Below, one piece after another: positions 59,376 through 64,000 of a DNA stretch of 64,000 bases. Location of the stretch: positions 4,709,910 through 4,773,909 of the forward strand of contig ML664161.1 in assembly GCA_007570785.1 (NCBI GenBank), read 5' to 3'. This DNA is from Antilocapra americana. Its lineage: Eukaryota; Chordata; Mammalia; Artiodactyla; Antilocapridae. Below the pieces are notes generated by a model. The model ran no database searches and was not told the origin of the DNA. It was given only the letters and a program-made list of their open reading frames with translations. Made by a program: the position numbers and the translations under genes. Numbering within the stretch: the first letter of the stretch is position 1; each line of letters opens with the position of its first letter.

Positions 59376-60859
59376 ATCACTAAAGTTCAGAATCACAGAA
59401 GAGTCAGTCAGTCATGTCATTATCCTTATTCTCCTGATTCCATTTTGGCAGAAAATGGCTAGCATATTTTCATGAAGACGAGAAAACCAAAAGTCAGTTA
59501 AATGTTTATCCTCTGTTCATCCCCTGAAATACTATTCCATTTTGCCTTATTTTATTCTCCCTGATTGTTGGCCAAAACTCTGGTTAGAGATAGCTGGATT
59601 TACCTGCTTCAAGAATAATAAATTTTGTACACTGTAATGTTTTTCTAATGTTTGTTAATTAGTTGCCATCACAAGGTATTCTTTGGTAATGTCAAGAAAA
59701 CCATATCCAGATTATTAAAGAATTGCTCAATTGGGGAATATTGGAGAGGTATATATTTTCTGACTTTTTCACATGATTAAGACCAACTCTTTTGCTATTT
59801 AGTGGTAGATGGAGGGATAATTTTCGTCTTGATAACAAGGCACAGTTGTTTTATTTTCTTAATGGCATAGTAACATTATTTTTAGAATATGATATAATGG
59901 CTATGCTCTTCTACTCTACACATCAGTTAATACATGAAAAATGAAAGACATTTCCACATTATACTTCATGAAGGCAACTTCAATATACAAGAGATGTGTC
60001 AGTTTCTTGTAAGCAAAATTGCTACAGAGCTTCATAATAACTGTGCCATAAAATGTAGAATACTGTCTCTTAAGATTCTCGGAGCCTGAAAAATAATCCA
60101 TCAAGGGTAAAAAGAGGCTGGAGATAGACACAATTTCTAGTTTTACTTAACATGAAAACGCATACTCAGATATTATTTTTAAACTGGCTTAAAGTAATAT
60201 ACAGTACCAATTACAGAAAGAGAAACATAACCAGTCCTGAGGAGAAAGGGAAAAGTGCAAGAATAACAGTAAATAATAAATACAGGAAAGCAAAAAGACA
60301 TTTTATATCTCAGTGGCATAATAACGGGAATACAGAGAGAATAGGACTGTTTTTAAGTGAAATATTTGAGCAGTATTTCAAAGTGAGTAAAATTGATTAA
60401 GAAACCTGAATTTTTAATATGTTTGCCACAAATCTGAGGAAATATAATAGGTTTGGGGGAAATTCCAGGGAAAATGGAAGACCCAGATCAATGGGAAAAC
60501 TAGTAGGGAGTTTCAAGCTTGTTTGACACAAGCCAAGTCTGTAGCAGTAGTTCTACCAGGAATGGTCTTCCAAAATTAGGGCCGATTTCCTTGTTCATGT
60601 CCTATGAGCATGCATTCGTGTGTGCCATTAGATTTACTTTTCTAAGATGTGCAGTCGCTCTGTAGACATGCTTAGCTGGAGGAGAATTTGTCTTAAGTGA
60701 CTGTCAACCATAAGAAATGTGTTTAGGACTATGACAGAAGTCCTAGGGTATCATTTCTCTCTCCTATAAATGGAAAAGCTAGTGCTGATAATCTGTGGCT
60801 CTTGTTGTTTTATATAAAGATATTTACATTTAAAAACTTGAAGCATTTTTGAAATGTTT
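59376..60859. other. Putative intron, nothing recognised
   Basis: ORFs of 71 and 82 codons (59,916-60,131 and 60,152-60,400) have no motif or splice context. No repeats are recognised. Confidence 0.45.
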
Positions 60860-60948
60860 GATTCGCTTTACAATGTTGTATTGGTTTCTGCCACGCAAAA
60901 ATGTGAATCAGGCATAAGTATCCATATATCCCCTCCCTCTTGAACCTC
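60860..60948 (-). mobile_element. L1 3' fragment, antisense, next to exon 2
   Basis: TCGCTTTACAATGTTGTATT, GGCATAAGTATCCATATATC and CCCTCCCTCTTGAACCTC are antisense L1 3' UTR. It ends about 22 bp before the exon 2 acceptor. Confidence 0.75.
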
Positions 60949-60970
60949 TTGAACATTTTCTTTCACTCAG

Positions 60971-61115
60971 CTCCTCAGGTCAAAACACAAGCGATCAGGA
61001 GACTTGTCCATCCAGTTCATCCTGCAGCTCCTATCTGAGTGAGACACACACCCCGTGGGCTCTCTCCAGGAACAGAATACTGTATTCTCGTTCGGATTCT
61101 GGAATATCATCCCTG
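60971..61115 (+). CDS. Candidate gene, second coding exon
   Basis: A pyrimidine-rich CATTTTCTTTCACTCAG precedes the exon and CCCTG|GTGAGTAT follows it, a good acceptor and donor pair. Only the frame that continues from exon 1 (AG|C) is open through all 145 bp; the other two hit stops. It adds 48 residues after the first-exon codons, ending in phase 0. The protein is rich in Ser (SSSSCSSYLSETHTPW) and ends SRSDSGISSL, which contains a DSGxxS phosphodegron-like motif. No globular domain is visible, so this is a disordered N-terminus. Later exons must lie beyond the window or are too short to see. The family is unrecognised. Confidence 0.62.
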
Positions 61116-61198
61116 GTGAGTATTTTTTAATTAATTCTTTACATAGTCATAAGTTTAGAATGCATTTTACCTAACATTTTACACTTTTTAATAAGTGT

Positions 61199-61436
61199 AT
61201 ACATGTCTTCCAAGGTGGTGCTGGTAGTAAAGAACCTGCTAGCCAAGGCAGGAGCACAAGAGATGCAGGTTCGATCCCTGGGTAGGGAAGATCCCCTGGA
61301 GGAGGGCATGGCAACCCACTTCAGTATTCTTGCCTGGGAAATCCCATGGACAGAGGAGTCTGGCAGGCTACAGTCCACAGGGTCACAAAGAGTTGGACAT
61401 GATGAAAGCAACTCAGCACACATGCATACATGTCTT
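61199..61436 (+). mobile_element. Bov-tA SINE with 11-bp target duplication
   Basis: SINE (61,210-61,425) from TGGTGCTGGTAGTAAAGAAC to GACATGATGAAAGCAACTC, flanked by ATACATGTCTT at 61,199-61,209 and 61,426-61,436. It lies about 95 bp downstream of exon 2. Confidence 0.93.
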
Positions 61437-64000
61437 AAACCTATCCTTGTAACTGGGGAGAAAATGAAAGTTGCTGCTTTCAGTCTCAACTCAGAGAGGA
61501 AAGAATCTGGGGTGGAGGAAGGAAGACAAAAGAGAGAGAGATGAATAGAAAAGCTAATGACCAGAGACTTAACAATGGTGTCCCTTCCTTTCCCCACTGA
61601 GTTCAAATTCTGTCTCTAATCTAAGAATTATCTCCTTTCTTTATGGAATATTCTTCGTCCACAAGATAAAAAATTTTCTTCCTAAACTCACCATTTCCAA
61701 GATTGTTATTTAACCTGTCTAAGTGGAATCACAAAGTTTTGTCCCTCCTTTCCTTCAATCAAAAATTTTCCACTTGTTCCTTGGATGAAAAGGAGTTATT
61801 TCTATGTTTGCCTCTCAACTTACAGAAAATGAGTTTTTGAAGCACAAAGTTAAATATTTTATTTAACTTTGTATCTTTCGTGCCTGAAAGAGTGCCTGCC
61901 ACATAGCAGGGGCACCATATTTATTTTTCAATTAATTAGTGAGTTGAAATGAAGCATTCTAGTTTCAGAAATATTTATTGAACCAATGGATTAATCGCTT
62001 AGTCCATCAACATCAAAAAAGGAAAAAGAACAGGGTAAGGCACAGGAATATTCACCAGTCTTTAAGAAGAAAGCATGGTCACACAACTGCAATATGTTGA
62101 CAGCCTTTCATAGATATGAACAAAGAAATGCAATGGCTCATTTTCCTGTGATGTTAGAAACCCCCAAATCAACCACATAACTCCTTTAAAAAACTGACAG
62201 TTTTTTTGCACAAAATTAGATATCAGTTGAAAAACGGGAACTTTATTTTCAATATAGCTTTAGCTTAGATTCATTTTTCCCCAGCTAGTCTCATGAAATA
62301 GCACAAAAAGGCAATTGGATGTGGCAACTACAGGAAATATAACTTGTAAAAAATTTTTATTCTATGACAGTAACGAGCAAAAAAAATTCCAAAAGCACAT
62401 AACAGATTGGAAAAGACGCTTCCAAGACGCTTCCACAAACATGTAAACAGAACAGCCAAAGATAGACTACATTTTTCATTAATCTAAAATGTATCTGTGC
62501 TTCTTAGTTTTTAAAAAAATAGTTCTCAAGAATAAGTGAATTACTTGAAAGTATGTTAACAAATCTTTAGATTGTCCCAAAGAATTGCTCAAGAATTAAT
62601 TAACTTTTTAATGTTGCTGTTAATGTAGTTAGAGAACTTTTGTTATTTTTTAAATGAATATGTTTAAATGTTTATGGAAAAACTAACGTCATTCAGTAAG
62701 TAAGTAATGAAGGTAAAAGATCAAAGCTAAATGATTATTAAAAACCGACCTCTTCCCAATTTATTTTGAGGCAGCTTGCCCCAAATTTCACTTTATAAGA
62801 TGGGCTAGTTCCATGTGCTATGCTAAGAATGAAAGGTTCTATGATTTAAAAATCCAGGAAAACACTTTGTGGTACAGACTCACAATATATCTTAGAATAC
62901 TAAAGGTTCATAGAAGTCCTGTAGTAAAGATAAATGCTTAGCTTGGTTTAATCCAGTGCCTCATAAGCTTATTTAATGACGAAAATGTTTTTTATGTTAG
63001 TCACACAGCCTCAAGCAAAGAAAAACTATACAAAATACTGTTCCGTAAGATGAATGTAGTTGTTCCAAATACTGTAATGACATTTTTTCAAATCAAGTAT
63101 CCTTGGTTTGTCTGTATAGGTATAACATGGCTAACATTCATGGTATAACATTCATTCTTCTACGGTGTATGAATCTATGGTATATGTATTTAACATAATA
63201 TTCTTTGCTGAGTAATATGCCTTTTTGTTTGTGCTAACCTTGAAACTATCATAAGTCATGTAAAATACTAGGAATTTTGATTGACTACAGCTTCAGTAGT
63301 AATAAACAGCATAAAATTGCCCCAGATGTGACCTTGACACATATTGTGGTCAACAATACACTGTCCAGAACAAGGAAGATGACCAGAGACCTGAAATATT
63401 TCATTTGATATTGGCCACACATTTTAGGAACAATGTCAATAAAATGGAACTCTTCCTAAGGAGAACCACCCTTTTCCTGAATAGTCAATAATTTGTAAAC
63501 CATGATCTATAAGTAATGACTAAATGACAAAGAGGATGACAACTATTATCAGACACTTAAAATAGTAGTCACATGTGAAGGGATTCTTCTGTGTAGCCTC
63601 AAAAGGCAGAGCTTGTACAACTGGACTAACTTAGAGGGATTACTTCTGGTCCATATAATGAAGAGCCATTAACAATTACAACTATTCTAAAATAGAATGA
63701 GATTCCTCATGAGCTATTCAAAAAATATCAGAGGACAGATTGTTAGAGGTGGTGTAAAGTGGATTCATGAGTGGGTACATATATTTATTTGTGCTATCAT
63801 TTATCATCAAACATAAATCAGTTGCAGGTGTTGGAAGATGCAAAATTGAATAAAAATAGATAATTTAGATTGGACTAACATAACATCAATAAGCACATCA
63901 TTAGGTACCTAGAGTTCAATTTAGCTCAATGTTTGGATGGGTTCACATTACTTGTACACATAGAGTAGGTGAACTATTTATCGCCAGATAATATTTCTCT
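61437..64000. other. Putative intron 2 or downstream sequence, no exon seen
   Basis: AT-rich and almost repeat-free. An L2 or MIR-like end may lie at about 61,870-61,960. A weak exon-like interval at 63,001-63,044 was considered and rejected. Confidence 0.5.

Noticed and set aside
61139..61606. 155-codon minus-strand ORF downstream of exon 2
   Set aside because: Its centre is the antisense of a Bov-tA SINE.
63001..63044. Possible third exon (TTTTTTATGTTAG acceptor, CC|GTAAGA donor)
   Set aside because: It is only 44 bp, the donor lacks the usual AG before GT, and no independent signal supports it.
1..64000. A new multi-gene system
   Set aside because: Apart from one candidate gene start, the window is repeats and intergenic DNA. 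No cluster of linked genes is present.

Overview
The window is mammalian nuclear DNA from a ruminant, most likely a bovid. The evidence is the repeat content: many BovB (RTE-type) LINE fragments, tRNA-derived Bov-tA/BovA SINEs, older CHR-2-type SINEs, ruminant-type L1 3' ends, and an ancient L2, MIR, MER5A and MER2-like layer. The species cannot be fixed by reading alone. The sequence is mostly AT-rich and non-coding. Nearly every longer open reading frame lies inside a repeat, usually a remnant of the BovB reverse transcriptase. There is no bacterial-style operon, CRISPR array, rRNA gene or intact tRNA gene.

Layout: 1-11 kb is AT-rich intergenic DNA with BovB copies at 3.7, 6.0-6.9 and 8.6-10.1 kb and a GC-rich island (5.6-7.5 kb) split by one of them. 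From 11-19 kb there is a MER2-like DNA transposon, several L1 3' ends, a BovB copy with a mutated catalytic motif, and an old solo LTR holding a perfect 15-bp-arm palindrome. From 19-30 kb lie CHR-2 and Bov-tA SINEs, MIRs, an old L1 split by two SINEs, a CTCF-like site and a BovB copy with clear target duplications. From 30-36 kb an L2 element with recognisable reverse-transcriptase codons has been broken up by SINEs and a 1.34-kb solo LTR with an exact 6-bp target duplication. From 36-43 kb there are BovB copies, including an inverted pair around an LTR-like spacer. At 43.2-43.9 kb is an L1 with a 5' inversion. At 46.4-46.9 kb a cyclophilin A (PPIA) retropseudogene sits in an older L1. At 49.1-49.9 kb two L1 insertions share one target site inside an L2.

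The only convincing protein-coding signal is on the + strand at 52.4-61.1 kb. An RFX X-box-like motif lies about 135 bp upstream of a short first coding exon with a strong splice donor (52,597/52,598). A second exon (60,971-61,115) joins it in frame to give a serine-rich N-terminus of 52 or 57 residues, and the gene would continue beyond the window. An X-box promoter suggests a cilia-related gene, but I do not recognise the protein. A 111-codon ORF with a hydrophobic N-terminus runs divergently from the same promoter region and is a weaker candidate.

I see no evidence for a new multi-gene system. The points of interest are the unidentified gene start, the L1 fragment abutting its second exon, and several well-resolved nested insertions.
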